A DNA stretch of 64,000 nt, taken from RHKX01 sp963784885 (lineage in GTDB: Bacteria > Actinomycetota > Thermoleophilia > Solirubrobacterales > 70-9). The translations under genes were made by a program, and so were the position numbers. The first letter of the stretch is position 1. The number at the start of each line of letters is the position of its first letter. Below the pieces are notes generated by a model, which had not been told where the DNA came from, made no database searches, and saw nothing but the letters and a program-made list of their open reading frames with translations. Shown here in pieces: positions 1-8,505 of this stretch. Where the stretch lies: positions 62,001 through 126,000 of the forward strand of contig CAWATA010000003.1 of the NCBI GenBank assembly GCA_963784885.1. The letters run 5' to 3'.

Positions 1-714
1 CCATTCGCTGACCGGGGCCGGGTCGTCATCGACCACGTTGAAGACGCCGCGGGCGCCGCTCGCGAGCGTCGACACGAGCGCGTCGGCCGCGTCGTCGACG
101 TGGATCAGCGAGAAGACCGCCGAGCGGCCACCCTTGGTGATGACCGGCAACTTTCCGGCGGCGGCCATCGATCCGATGCCGCCGTCGGCGGCGAACGCCG
201 TCCCGGGGCCGTAGAGCTGCCCGAAGCGGAGCACGGTCCCGCCCGCCTCGCTCGTCTGCCGCTCGAGTTCCGCGATCGGCTCCGCGATCGGCTCCATGAC
301 GTCGCCGGGCGCCTCGCGGAGCGGGACGTCCTCGTCGGCGAGTCCATTGCCGGGAACGCTGATGAACGCGATGCTCTGGGAGATCAGCCAGGCGCCGCCG
401 GCCGCCTCCGCGGCCGCTGCGAGGTTGCCGGTGCCCTCGGTGCGCAGCCGATTGGTCGGCTCGAACTGCGCGATCGCCCGCCGGGGCTGGAGATCGGCTG
501 GGATTGCCGTGGCGAGGTGCAGGATCGCCTCGGGACGCCACTCACGGGCGAAGCCGGCCACGGCCGCGCGGTCGAGGAGGTCGAGGGCGAAGATGTCGCG
601 AGCGTCAGCGGGCGGACGGCGGGCGAATCCACGGACATCGTGCCCGGCGGCGCGGAGTTTCGGCAGGGCGGCACGGCCGAGTACGCCAGTGGCCCCCGCG
701 ACGGCTACGCGCAC
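1..714 (-). CDS. NAD-dependent epimerase/dehydratase-like protein (3' end cut by window edge)
   Basis: Reading the minus strand from a GTG at 714 gives 238 open codons that run off the left edge, so the C-terminus is missing. The N-terminus starts directly with a Rossmann nucleotide-binding motif (VAVAGATGVLGR), followed by the extended-SDR pattern LHLAT near residue 70 and a late RFGQLYGPGT segment. This is typical of NAD(P)-dependent sugar epimerases and reductases. The usual YxxxK catalytic pair is not evident: the expected position reads ELERQ, so this is an atypical SDR whose chemistry is unclear. An ATG at 728 is out of frame and hits a stop after seven codons, so GTG with GGAG about 10 bases upstream is preferred. 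It diverges from the nucleotide-sugar dehydrogenase at 908. Confidence 0.75.
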   Translation of the reverse strand, partial: MRVAVAGATGVLGRAALPKLRAAGHDVRGFARRPPADARDIFALDLLDRAAVAGFAREWRPEAILHLATAIPADLQPRRAIAQFEPTNRLRTEGTGNLAAAAEAAGGAWLISQSIAFISVPGNGLADEDVPLREAPGDVMEPIAEPIAELERQTSEAGGTVLRFGQLYGPGTAFAADGGIGSMAAAGKLPVITKGGRSAVFSLIHVDDAADALVSTLASGARGVFNVVDDDPAPVSEW

Positions 715-894
715 GGTTCGGGAGTCATCTCCGGGCCTCGCCCGACATCTGGTAGCTCAGGTACCAAGCGAGATGCCGGGCGCAGGCGACGCCGACGGTG
801 GCGGGAGCGAGCGCTCGTCCGATCAGCTTCCTCATTGAGGAGAAGCTTACCTTCCAGAGCCTGCTACGACGCCGTTCTGAGCGATCCGGCCGCC

Positions 895-900
895 TAGACT
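895..900 (+). promoter_or_regulatory. -10 box TAGACT, leaderless start of sugar dehydrogenase
   Basis: TAGACT lies 7 bases before the ATG at 908, which would place the transcription start on or next to the start codon. No Shine-Dalgarno is present. Confidence 0.55.
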
Positions 901-907
901 GACTGCG

Positions 908-2155
908 ATGAGGATTGGAATCGTCGGGCTCGGATACGTCGGCCTGCCGCTCGCTGTGGCATTCGCGAATGCAGGCCACGACGTGGTCGGATACGACGTC
1001 GACCCCGCCCGTGTCGAGCGCCTCGACCGCGGCGAGAGCGACATCGAGGACGTGCCTTCGGTCGCGCTCGCCGAGATCGGCGGCCGCTTCTCGGCCGGCT
1101 CGGACCCCGCCGCGCTGGCCGAGTGCGACGCGGTGATCGTCTGCGTGCCGACGCCGCTCGTCGCCGAACGCGAGCCCGACCTGGCCTACGTCCGGGAATC
1201 GGCGGAGACGATCGCGTCGGTGCTCAGGGAGGGTCAGCTGGTCGTCCTCGAGTCGACGACCTACCCGGGCACGACCCGCGAGGAGCTGCTTCCGCGGCTC
1301 GAGGCGAGCGGCCTGACGGTCGGCGAAAGCTTCTTCCTCGCCTACTCGCCCGAGCGCATCGACCCCGGGCGCAGCAGCCACACCGTCGCGACCACCCCGA
1401 AGGTGGTCGGCGGCATCACTCCCGCGTGCCTCGAGAGCGCGATCGACCTCTACGCCGAGATCTGCGACGAGGTCGTCCCGGTCAGCTCCCCGGAGGCGGC
1501 CGAGCTCTCGAAGCTGCTCGAGAACATCTTCCGGTCGGTGAACATCGCTCTCGTGAACGAGCTCGCACAGCTCACCGACCGGCTCGACATCGACATCTGG
1601 GAGGTCATCGACGCCTCTTCGACGAAGCCGTTCGGCTTCATGCGCTTCGAGCCCGGGCCCGGCATGGGCGGTCACTGCCTGCCGATCGATCCCTTCTACC
1701 TGGCCTTCAAGGCGCGCCAGCACGACTTCGCCACCGAGTTCGTGGAGCTCGCGGGGAAGATCAACCAGTCCCACCCGCTGTTCTGCGTCAGCAAGATCCA
1801 GCGTGCCCTCAACGACCGCGAGCTCGCGGTCAAGGGCTCGAGCGTCCTGATCGTCGGCGTCGCCTACAAAGCCGGCGTCGCCGACCTCCGCGAGTCGCCG
1901 GCGCTGAAGATCATCGACCACCTGCGGGAGCTCGGCGCAACGGTCACCTACCACGACCCCCACGTACCCGAGCTGCCCGAGAGGGGCCTCACGTCGGTCC
2001 CGCTCGCCGCCGCCGTCGCCGCCGCCGACGCGGTCGCGATCGTCACCGCCCATCCCGGGATCGACTACGCGGACCTCGTCGCCGCCGCTGCGCTCGTCGT
2101 CGACTTCCGCGGGGTCACCCGGGGCCTGGGCGCCGACAACGTCGTCCTGCTCTGA
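908..2155 (+). CDS. Nucleotide-sugar dehydrogenase (UDP-GlcNAc/UDP-ManNAc 6-dehydrogenase type)
   Basis: The 415-residue protein belongs to the UDP-glucose/UDP-N-acetylhexosamine 6-dehydrogenase family, which makes UDP-uronic acids by two successive NAD-dependent oxidations. The Rossmann motif GLGYVG sits at residues 7-12, STTYPGTT near 117, and the catalytic-cysteine motif GGHCLP has Cys257. The STTYPGTT and YSPERIDPG patterns are closer to WbpA/WecC-type N-acetylhexosamine dehydrogenases than to UDP-glucose dehydrogenase, but the substrate cannot be fixed from sequence. Full length for the family. It probably feeds a surface polysaccharide. The following membrane protein starts 2 bases after its stop, so the two are likely co-transcribed. 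Confidence 0.9.
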   Translation: MRIGIVGLGYVGLPLAVAFANAGHDVVGYDVDPARVERLDRGESDIEDVPSVALAEIGGRFSAGSDPAALAECDAVIVCVPTPLVAEREPDLAYVRESAETIASVLREGQLVVLESTTYPGTTREELLPRLEASGLTVGESFFLAYSPERIDPGRSSHTVATTPKVVGGITPACLESAIDLYAEICDEVVPVSSPEAAELSKLLENIFRSVNIALVNELAQLTDRLDIDIWEVIDASSTKPFGFMRFEPGPGMGGHCLPIDPFYLAFKARQHDFATEFVELAGKINQSHPLFCVSKIQRALNDRELAVKGSSVLIVGVAYKAGVADLRESPALKIIDHLRELGATVTYHDPHVPELPERGLTSVPLAAAVAAADAVAIVTAHPGIDYADLVAAAALVVDFRGVTRGLGADNVVLL

Positions 2156-2157
2156 GC

Positions 2158-2847
2158 GTGTTCGGGCGGCGACGAACCCAGCTCCGGGCGTTCGAGGACC
2201 GGCTCACCCGGATCCTCGCCCCGACGGCCGCGATCGCGACCGGAGCCGTCATCGCGGGCGAGCTCCTGCGGCGTTATCGCGGCCGGATCGCGGCCCGTCA
2301 TCCGGAGGACTCACACCTGCTTCCGCGCGCCGAGTCGCCTGCCGAGGCGCTCGAGCTCGCCGGCCTCGCATCCCAGGACACCGTCAGGGTCGCGCTGACC
2401 GGCTACCGGACCGCGTCCCGCCAGGAGACCGCGATGTTCAACCTGTTCGTCGGCTTCGTCGGCGCATCGCTGTTCGCCCGGGTATCGACGCTCGGGATCC
2501 GCGAGGGCTGGTGGCCGTTCGGCAACGTCCGCGTCGGCGGGCGCCACATCCACCACTTCGTGCCGGGAATCCTGATCGCCTTCGGCTCCGGCGCGGCGGG
2601 CCTGATCAGCGACGACGAGCGGGTCGAGACGACGCTGGCGATCCCCTTCGGAGCCGGGGTCGGGCTGACGTTCGACGAGGCGGCGCTGCTGTTGGACCTC
2701 CGCGACGTCTACTGGAGCGAGGAGGGCGTGCTCAGCCTCCAGGTCACGCTGGCGGCCGCATCGTTCCTCGCCGCCGCGATCCTCGGCATGCGGATGCTCC
2801 AGCGCGGCGAGACGCGGGTCAGCGAGCAGGGCCGGCTGCCGGTCTAG
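2158..2847 (+). CDS. Integral membrane protein of unknown function
   Basis: A GTG start 2 bases after the dehydrogenase stop gives 229 residues. The first 60 residues include one hydrophobic stretch (residues 18-38) and a basic segment. From residue 95 on there are four further hydrophobic segments. Between the second and third is a striking GGRHIHHFVPGI motif, and later an acidic FDEAALLLDLRDVYW segment. The His cluster next to a membrane helix suggests a metal or proton site, but this is only inference. I do not recognise a named family. Tight spacing suggests it works with or near the nucleotide-sugar dehydrogenase. Its stop codon overlaps the stop of the convergent RibD-like gene within the palindrome CTAG. 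Confidence 0.75.
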   Translation: MFGRRRTQLRAFEDRLTRILAPTAAIATGAVIAGELLRRYRGRIAARHPEDSHLLPRAESPAEALELAGLASQDTVRVALTGYRTASRQETAMFNLFVGFVGASLFARVSTLGIREGWWPFGNVRVGGRHIHHFVPGILIAFGSGAAGLISDDERVETTLAIPFGAGVGLTFDEAALLLDLRDVYWSEEGVLSLQVTLAAASFLAAAILGMRMLQRGETRVSEQGRLPV

Positions 2848-3593
2848 CGGGCGCCGTAGCGGGCGTAGAGCTCACCGGCCGACTCGCAGAGCCAGAGCAG
2901 CTCGAGCTCGCGCGTGTGGGCCTCGAGGCCGAGCGAGAGCCCGGGCCCGGAGCCCCCTGCGAGCCGGGGCGAGCGGGTGACGAACATCTCGTCGACGAGG
3001 CCGGCGGCGAGAAGCTCCCCGTGCAGCGTCGGCCCGCCCTCGCAGAGCAGCGAGCGGATCTCGCGCTCGCGACGAAGCTCGCCGAGGGCGCCGACGAGAT
3101 CGACGCGGTTCGGGTGACGGACGATCTCGACCGGCGTCGCCGTCTCGGGAGCCTCGCGATCGGAGGCGGTCAAGATCAGGACCTCGCCGGCGCCGGCGGT
3201 GAACAGCGGCGCGTCCCAGGGAATTTCGAGCCGGTTGCTGACCACGACCATGAGCGGGTCGGGGGTGAGCCCGCGGCGCTCACGCAGCTCGCGCTTCGCC
3301 GGATCGGCGACCACCCGGCCGTAGCCCTCGGCGCGCAGCGTCCCGGCACCGATCATCACCGCGTCGGGATGGGTTCGCAGCGCGACCAACATCGCCGTGT
3401 CGACGTCGGAGCCGATCGCGCCCGAGCGGCCGTCGATCGTCGCGTGGCCGTCGACGGTCAGCGCGAAGTTCGTGAAGACGAACGGCCGCCCGGCGCCCGC
3501 CCGATCGCCCGGGTCATAGCCCTCGAGCAGCTCGCTGACGGTGGTCTCGCCGGGATCCGGCAACAGGCGGCGCAGCGGGGACTCCGGCCCCAC
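2844..3593 (-). CDS. RibD C-terminal / dihydrofolate-reductase-fold pyrimidine reductase family protein
   Basis: From GTG at 3593 the product is 249 residues. It shows the RibD_C/DHFR-fold hallmarks: FTNFALTVDGHA near the N-terminus, the TDxxMLVALR-like segment with DAVMIGAGTLRAEGYG, and CEGGPTLHGELL near residue 190, which matches the conserved EGGxxL motif of riboflavin-biosynthesis reductases. Stand-alone actinobacterial copies are annotated as pyrimidine reductases and some are linked to antifolate bypass. No deaminase domain is attached, so a direct RibD role is not certain. GAGGG lies 5 bases before the GTG and the upstream HAD gene ends 9 bases away, implying one transcript. Confidence 0.85.
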   Translation of the reverse strand: MGPESPLRRLLPDPGETTVSELLEGYDPGDRAGAGRPFVFTNFALTVDGHATIDGRSGAIGSDVDTAMLVALRTHPDAVMIGAGTLRAEGYGRVVADPAKRELRERRGLTPDPLMVVVSNRLEIPWDAPLFTAGAGEVLILTASDREAPETATPVEIVRHPNRVDLVGALGELRREREIRSLLCEGGPTLHGELLAAGLVDEMFVTRSPRLAGGSGPGLSLGLEAHTRELELLWLCESAGELYARYGAR

Positions 3594-3601
3594 GGCGACC
3601 C

Positions 3602-4285
3602 TCAGCAGCCCAGCTTCTTGGCGGCCTCGCGGAGGTTCTTGACCTCCACCGTGGGCTTCTTGGCCCCGCTCTCGAGCTTCTCGCCGCGCCGGTTGATCCA
3701 GATCACGGGCACCCGCATCTTCACGAGCGGCTCGACGTCGGTGTAGTGGCCGCTGGTGATGTGGACCCAGCCCTTCTTCTTGCCGATCCGCCGCGCGCAC
3801 TCCTTGAAGTGGGCCGGCTCGGGCTTGTAGCTGCGGACCTGCTGGGCCGTGACGACGAGATCGAGCTCGGTGCGCAGGTGGCGGCGCGAGATTCCGAGCA
3901 GCTTGTCGTCGACGTTGGAGACGATCCCGAGGTTGTACTTCTGGCGGAGCCGGTCCATCGCCGCGTTCGATTCGCGGAACGGCTGCCAGTCGCCGATCGA
4001 GTCGGGCAGAAACTGCGCCCGCGAGGGTTCGAGGCTCCAGCCGACCTCGCCGGCGGCCTTGACCGCGGCGCGGCGCAGGACCTCGGCGTAGAGCTCGTAG
4101 GAGCCGGCCATGACCTCGTACTGGACCTCGTAGAAGCGCATCAGCAGGCTCTTGACGTCAAGCGTGAGCCCGTCCTCGTCGGCCTCCCGCTTGAAGGCGT
4201 CGGAGATTCCCTTGTCCCAATCGATCAGGGTGCCGTAGCAATCCACGGTCACCCATTCGATTTCACTGCGCTTCGGTAGGGGCAT
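3602..4285 (-). CDS. HAD-superfamily hydrolase, haloacid dehalogenase type II-like
   Basis: The 227-residue product carries the HAD nucleophile motif DCYGTL at residues 15-20, SNVDD (motif II) near residue 120 and SYKPEP (motif III lysine) near 151, followed by an HITSGHYTDVEP segment where motif IV acidic residues are expected. The DxYGT variant resembles L-2-haloacid dehalogenases and related phosphatases. In true dehalogenases the residue after the nucleophile is usually Ala; here it is Cys, so a general phosphatase or dehalogenase role is left open. It is the first gene of a two-gene minus-strand unit with the RibD-like reductase. Confidence 0.85.
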   Translation of the reverse strand: MPLPKRSEIEWVTVDCYGTLIDWDKGISDAFKREADEDGLTLDVKSLLMRFYEVQYEVMAGSYELYAEVLRRAAVKAAGEVGWSLEPSRAQFLPDSIGDWQPFRESNAAMDRLRQKYNLGIVSNVDDKLLGISRRHLRTELDLVVTAQQVRSYKPEPAHFKECARRIGKKKGWVHITSGHYTDVEPLVKMRVPVIWINRRGEKLESGAKKPTVEVKNLREAAKKLGC

Positions 4286-4322
4286 GACGGCGCGGGATTA
4301 TGGCATCCCGCGCTGTCCGGCC

Positions 4323-4351
4323 CCGGCTGACCCCCTTGCCGGGTCAGCCGG
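4323..4351 (-). terminator. Hairpin overlapping the stop codon of the winged-helix regulator
   Basis: CCGGCTGACCC at 4323-4333 pairs perfectly with GGGTCAGCCGG at 4341-4351 across a 7-base loop. The regulator's stop codon (4344-4346) is inside the stem. There is no U-tract. Likely an intrinsic terminator separating it from the HAD gene. Confidence 0.5.
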
Positions 4352-4643
4352 CGAGTGCGAGCGACCTCTCGTTGGCGAGCAGCAGCTCGATGAACTCGCC
4401 GACCTGCGTGCTGGTCGCGGGGGCGGCGCGAAGCGGCTTGTTCGGGTGGACCGTGTAGGTGTTCCTGCGGCCCTCACGCTTCCGGCTCAGGTAGCCCTCG
4501 TCGACGAGCTCGGTGACGATGCGCTGAGCGGCTCGCTCGGTGATGTCGAGTGTCGAGGCGATGTCGCGGAGCCGAACGGTCGGGTCCTGCGAGATCACCA
4601 TCATTACCCGTGCGTGGTTGGTGATGAACGTCCATGTACTCAT
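4344..4643 (-). CDS. Small winged-helix transcriptional regulator
   Basis: A 99-residue protein beginning at the ATG at 4643 (MSTWTFITNHARVMM). It is a single winged helix: a helix with NHARVMMVISQDPTVRLRDIAS, a recognition helix with ITERAAQRIVTELVDEGYL, then a basic wing with RKREGRRNTYTV. The segment order matches the MarR/ArsR-like helix-turn-helix regulators that bind DNA as dimers. The C-terminal helix (VGEFIELLLANERSLALAG) could dimerise. No ligand-sensing domain is present, so the signal is unknown. An in-frame ATG 15 codons upstream adds residues unlike the fold and is not preferred. The hairpin at its stop isolates it from the downstream HAD gene. Confidence 0.8.
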   Translation of the reverse strand: MSTWTFITNHARVMMVISQDPTVRLRDIASTLDITERAAQRIVTELVDEGYLSRKREGRRNTYTVHPNKPLRAAPATSTQVGEFIELLLANERSLALAG

Positions 4644-4825
4644 GTGAGTGGCTTTCCCTTCTGTGTTTGTCCCGTCTGCGACTTGCATTACCCCGATCGA
4701 TCGTCCGTAATCCAGATCCGGCCGGAAACGCTGGAAACTGCGGTGTTCAGACCTTGCCGCGGCTTTCGGATAGGGTTCCCGGCCGCCGCCCGCCGAGGGA
4801 TGGCGCTCTACATCTACTTAACCAC

Positions 4826-5983
4826 ATGGACCTCCTCGAATTCCAAGGCAAGCAACTGTTTTCTCGCGCCGGGGTCGCCGTCCCGAGCGGCGAGCCGGCC
4901 GACACCGTCGAGGACGCGGTCGCCGCCGCCGAGCGGATCGGCTACCCGTGCGTGATCAAGGCGCAGGTCCTGATCGGGGGCCGCGGCAAAGCCGGCGGCA
5001 TCAAGCTGGCGAAGGACGCCGAGGAGGCGCGCTCGCATGCCGATGCGATCCTCGGCATGGACATCCGCGGCCCGCGCGGTGAGGGCCCCTTCCGGGTTCA
5101 CAAGGTCTGGGTCGAGGAGGCCTCCGAGATCGACGCCGAGTACTACGCGTCGGTGATCCTCGACCGCTCCGAGAAGAAGCCGCTGGTGATCCTCTCGCGG
5201 ATGGGCGGCATGAACGTCGAGGAGATCGCCGAAACCGATCCGGACGCGCTCGTCCGCCGCCACGTCCATCCGTCCGCCGGCCTGACGCTCGACGAGGCGA
5301 GGTCGATCGCGGTCGACGCCGGGATCGACGAGGACGTCGTCGACGGCGTCGCCGAGGCGCTCGTGGCCCTCTTCGGAGCCTTCAACGACAACGACGCCAC
5401 CCTGATCGAGGTCAATCCGCTGATCGTCACCTCCGACCGCCGGGTCGTCGCGCTCGACGCGAAGGTCACGATCGACGGCTCGGCGCTGTTCCGTCACGAG
5501 GAGCTCGCCGCGATCGAGGATCCGCCCGAGGACCCGCAGGAGCGCCTCGCCAAGGAGAAGGGCCTGACCTACGTCAAGCTCGACGGCAACGTGGGGATCC
5601 TCGGCAACGGCGCCGGGCTCTGCATGTCGACGCTCGACGTCGTCGCCAACGCCGGCGGCCGGCCCGCGAACTTCCTCGACGCCGGCGGCGGCTCCAAGGC
5701 CGACGCCATCGTCGACGCGCTGGAGGTCATCACCTCCGACGAGAAGGTCGACGCGGTCCTCTTCAACATCTTCGGCGGGATCACCCGCTGCGACGAGGTC
5801 GCCAAGGGCATCATCGAGGCCTACGAGCGCGTGGACATGGACGTGCCGCTGGTCGTCCGCCTCGACGGCACCAACTCCGAGGAGGGCCTGCGGCTGCTCG
5901 CCGAGGCGAACCTCGAAGGGCTGCACAACGCGCAGACGATGCTCGGCGCCGCTGAGCAGGTCGTGGAGCTGGCGGGAGGATGA
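4826..5983 (+). CDS. sucC: Succinate--CoA ligase (ADP-forming) subunit beta
   Basis: The 385-residue product starts MDLLEFQGKQLF, the standard SucC N-terminus, and is full length. It has the ATP-grasp domain (VIKAQVLIGGRGKAGG near residue 45, LIEVNPL near 195) and the C-terminal CoA-ligase half with GNGAGLCMSTLD and NIFGGITRCDEVAKGI. SucC binds nucleotide and, with SucD, interconverts succinyl-CoA and succinate plus ATP in the TCA cycle. Longer in-frame starts upstream add non-conserved residues. The stop is followed 4 bases later by sucD. Confidence 0.97.
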   Translation: MDLLEFQGKQLFSRAGVAVPSGEPADTVEDAVAAAERIGYPCVIKAQVLIGGRGKAGGIKLAKDAEEARSHADAILGMDIRGPRGEGPFRVHKVWVEEASEIDAEYYASVILDRSEKKPLVILSRMGGMNVEEIAETDPDALVRRHVHPSAGLTLDEARSIAVDAGIDEDVVDGVAEALVALFGAFNDNDATLIEVNPLIVTSDRRVVALDAKVTIDGSALFRHEELAAIEDPPEDPQERLAKEKGLTYVKLDGNVGILGNGAGLCMSTLDVVANAGGRPANFLDAGGGSKADAIVDALEVITSDEKVDAVLFNIFGGITRCDEVAKGIIEAYERVDMDVPLVVRLDGTNSEEGLRLLAEANLEGLHNAQTMLGAAEQVVELAGG

Positions 5984-5987
5984 TCCG

Positions 5988-6860
5988 ATGAGCATCATCG
6001 TCGGCGCTGACACCAAGCTGGTCGTCTCCGGGCTGACCGGCCGCGAAGGCAGCTTCCACGGGCTCCGCAATCGCGACTACGGCACGGACCTGGTCGCCGG
6101 CGTCACGCCCAAGAAGGGCGGCCAGGACGTCGACGGAGTCCCGATCTTCGACACGATCGCCGAAGCGGTCGGCGAGGCCGGGGCCAACACCTCGATGGTG
6201 TTCGTGCCCGCCCGCTTCGCCGCCGCCTCGATCAACGAGGCGATCGACGCCGGGATCGAGACGGTGATCGCGATCACCGAGGGCATTCCGGTCCACGACA
6301 TGTTGCCGACCTACTGGAAGGCGAAGGAGGCCGGGGTCCGGCTGATCGGCCCGAACTGCCCCGGCGCGCTGTCTCCCGGCAAGGCCAACGTCGGGATCAT
6401 CCCGGCGCAGTTCTTCTCGCAGGGCTCGATCGGCGTCGTCTCGAAATCGGGGACGCTGACCTACCAGATCGGCAACGAGCTCAAGCAGGCCGGCCTCGGC
6501 AACTCCTCGATCGTCGGCATCGGCGGCGACCCGATCGTCGGCTCCGACTTCATCGACATCCTCGAGCTCTACGAGAACGACCCCGAGACCGAGCTGATCG
6601 TCCTCGTCGGCGAGATCGGCGGCGACGCCGAGGAGCGTGCCGCCGATTACATCGCCGAGCACGTGACCAAGCCGGTCGTCGCCTACATCGCCGGCTTCAC
6701 CGCGCCCCCCGGCAAGCAGATGGGCCACGCCGGCGCGATCATCTCCGGCTCAGCGGGCACCGCCGAGGCCAAGAAGAAGGCCTTCGAGGCGAAGGGCGTG
6801 CAGGTCGGGCGGAGCCCGAGCGAGGCGGCGCAGATCGCCGCCTCGATCGTCAACTCCTGA
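5988..6860 (+). CDS. sucD: Succinate--CoA ligase (ADP-forming) subunit alpha
   Basis: The 290-residue protein has the CoA-binding Rossmann N-terminus (VVSGLTGREGSFHG), the GPNCPGALSPG motif near 121 and the phospho-histidine motif MGHAGAI with His247, which carries the phosphate between succinyl-CoA and ADP. It pairs with SucC in the cytosolic TCA-cycle enzyme. The C-terminus has the normal KAFEAKGV and PSEAAQIA segments. It follows sucC by 4 bases with GGAGG just upstream of the ATG, as expected for a two-gene operon. A TATACT box after its stop probably starts the next gene independently. Confidence 0.97.
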   Translation: MSIIVGADTKLVVSGLTGREGSFHGLRNRDYGTDLVAGVTPKKGGQDVDGVPIFDTIAEAVGEAGANTSMVFVPARFAAASINEAIDAGIETVIAITEGIPVHDMLPTYWKAKEAGVRLIGPNCPGALSPGKANVGIIPAQFFSQGSIGVVSKSGTLTYQIGNELKQAGLGNSSIVGIGGDPIVGSDFIDILELYENDPETELIVLVGEIGGDAEERAADYIAEHVTKPVVAYIAGFTAPPGKQMGHAGAIISGSAGTAEAKKKAFEAKGVQVGRSPSEAAQIAASIVNS

Positions 6861-6877
6861 CGGCACCGAGCGGCGCC

Positions 6878-6883
6878 TATACT
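6878..6883 (+). promoter_or_regulatory. -10 box TATACT of the aminotransferase
   Basis: TATACT lies in the 32-base gap after sucD, 9 bases before the ATG at 6893. A transcript from it would have a leader of about 3 bases. Confidence 0.5.
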
Positions 6884-6892
6884 CGGCCGCCC

Positions 6893-7993
6893 ATGCCGCC
6901 CGCGACGATCTCATTCGCCCGCGGCGCCCCGAGCGCCGACCTCCTGCCCGTCGAGGCGGTCAAGCTGGCCGCCGAGGCCGCGCTCACCGACGACGCCACC
7001 CGGGCGCTCTCCTACGGCACCGGAATCGGCCATCCGGAGCTCTGCGAGTGGATCGCCCAGCGCCACGGCGGCGTCGACCCGGCGCGCGTGATGGTCACCA
7101 ACGGCTCGCTCGAGGCCGGCTGGATGCTGTTCAGCGAGCTGCTGGGCGCCGGCGACGAGGTCGTCGTCGAGCAGCCCTCCTACGACCGGACGCTGCTGAT
7201 GCTCGAGAAGCTCGGGGTCGACCGGATCGGGATCCCGCTCGAGGCCGACGGCATCGAGGTAGAGGGTCTCGAGCAGGCGCTCGCCGACGGGCACCGGCCG
7301 AAGCTCGTCCACATCATCCCCAACTTCCACAACCCGGCCGGCTGCACCCTCTCGGAGGCGAAGCGCCGGCGGCTGGTCGAGCTCTCGGCCGAGCACGGCT
7401 TCTGGATCTTCGAGGACGATCCCTACCGCGAGGTCCGCTTCGGCGGCGAGCAGCTGGGGACCATGCTCGAGCTCGCCGAGGGGACCGACGCGAAGGTCGT
7501 CCACGCCTCCTCGTTCTCGAAGACGGTCGGCCCCGGCATCCGCGTCGGCTATCTGATCGGCCCCGAGGACGAGATCAAGACCCTTGCCAAGGGCGCCTCG
7601 GAGACGTACATCTCGCCGAACATGCTGGCCGAGTCGATCGTCCTGCAGCTCTGCCGTTCGGGCGCTCTGGACCGCAACATCGAGTTCGTCAACGGGTCGC
7701 TCGCCGAACGCCGCGACGCCGTCGTCCTCGAGCTCGGCAAGCAGATCCCGGAGGCCGAGTTCGTCGTCCCCGGCGGCGGCTACTTCCTCTGGCTCGACCT
7801 CGCGGAGGGCACCGACACCCGCGATGTGCTGGCTCCGGCGAAGGACGAGGGCGTCGCCTTCGTCGCCGGCCCCGACTTCATGATCGACGGCGGCGAGAAC
7901 TCGATGCGACTCTCCTTCGCGCCGGTCCCGCCGGACGATGTCGCCGAGGGCATCGCCCGCCTCGCCCGCGCGCTCGCCACCGTCCGCGCGTAG
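6893..7993 (+). CDS. PLP-dependent class I/II aminotransferase (MocR/2-aminoadipate-aminotransferase type)
   Basis: The 366-residue protein is a fold-type I aminotransferase. It shows LSYGTGIGHPELCEWIA near residue 40, the NGSLEAGWML segment, IIPNFHNPAGCTLS (the PLP-ring Asn and Pro), EDDPYREVRFGG, and the SFSKTVGPGIRVGY motif with PLP-binding Lys210. The PNFHNPAG and PGIRVGY signatures are typical of 2-aminoadipate/valine-pyruvate-type enzymes related to MocR effector domains, but no GntR DNA-binding domain is present. The substrate is unknown. It follows sucCD but appears to have its own promoter. Confidence 0.9.
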   Translation: MPPATISFARGAPSADLLPVEAVKLAAEAALTDDATRALSYGTGIGHPELCEWIAQRHGGVDPARVMVTNGSLEAGWMLFSELLGAGDEVVVEQPSYDRTLLMLEKLGVDRIGIPLEADGIEVEGLEQALADGHRPKLVHIIPNFHNPAGCTLSEAKRRRLVELSAEHGFWIFEDDPYREVRFGGEQLGTMLELAEGTDAKVVHASSFSKTVGPGIRVGYLIGPEDEIKTLAKGASETYISPNMLAESIVLQLCRSGALDRNIEFVNGSLAERRDAVVLELGKQIPEAEFVVPGGGYFLWLDLAEGTDTRDVLAPAKDEGVAFVAGPDFMIDGGENSMRLSFAPVPPDDVAEGIARLARALATVRA

Positions 7994-8025
7994 ACCACAT
8001 TCCTCCGGCCGGTCAGCGTTCGCCG

Positions 8026-8048
8026 CCGGCACCCTGCATCCGTGCCGG
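8026..8048 (+). terminator. Hairpin after the aminotransferase
   Basis: CCGGCAC (8026-8032) pairs with GTGCCGG (8042-8048) over a 9-base loop, 33 bases after the stop. An A-run rather than a T-run follows, so assignment is tentative. Confidence 0.35.
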
Positions 8049-8158
8049 TGCCGGTCACCGAAAAATAACTCGCTGTTCGCAAGTTGTTAGCGCCCCTTAA
8101 GAAAGATGCGTTAATGTCGAGCAATCCGGTAAACAAAGGTTTTCGTTGGAGGATGCCA

Positions 8159-8380
8159 ATGCCGATCAGTTTCTTCGAAGGGATTCCGCAGGACCAGCGC
8201 GACGAAGTGACACGGCGCAACATGGAGCGCCGCTTCTTCGCCCTGGCCGCCGCCGTCCGCGACCACGAGGCCTCTGCCCGCCGGACCACACCGGCGAGCA
8301 AGCCCCGCGACGAGCGCCTCTACCGCCGACTCCGCCAGATCTGCGGGGAGCCGCCCACGGAGGAGCAGCGGGTCGCGTAA
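8159..8380 (+). CDS. Small basic protein, first of two tandem paralogues (unknown function)
   Basis: A 73-residue protein starting at ATG 8159, which sits 6 bases after a strong GGAGG at 8148-8152; the ATG at 8153 is too close to that site. It has an N-terminal amphipathic part, an FALAAAVRDHE helix and a conserved C-terminal block PRDERLYRRLRQIC. The same block recurs in the next gene (PRDERLYRRVREIC), and the helix recurs as FAALLAAVREHE, so the two are paralogues. I do not recognise the family. There is no signal peptide or membrane segment. The basic RxxRLYRR-like face could bind nucleic acid or a protein partner, but that is speculation. An AT-rich stretch upstream probably contains its promoter. 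Confidence 0.75.
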   Translation: MPISFFEGIPQDQRDEVTRRNMERRFFALAAAVRDHEASARRTTPASKPRDERLYRRLRQICGEPPTEEQRVA

Positions 8381-8505
8381 CAGGAGACGGCTTGGCGCTT
8401 CCGGCCGCCGAGGTCGAGTCCCGGGGGATTGCCGCCTCCGGCGAAGATTTACCCGGCGATGAGCGGACCGCCGTAGCGTCGGCACGACGAACTAGGAGGG
8501 AAGCC

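Noticed and set aside
725..2053. Long minus-strand frame opposite the sugar dehydrogenase
   Set aside because: Low-complexity Arg/Asp/Val translation typical of an antisense shadow; the sense protein is full length and conserved.
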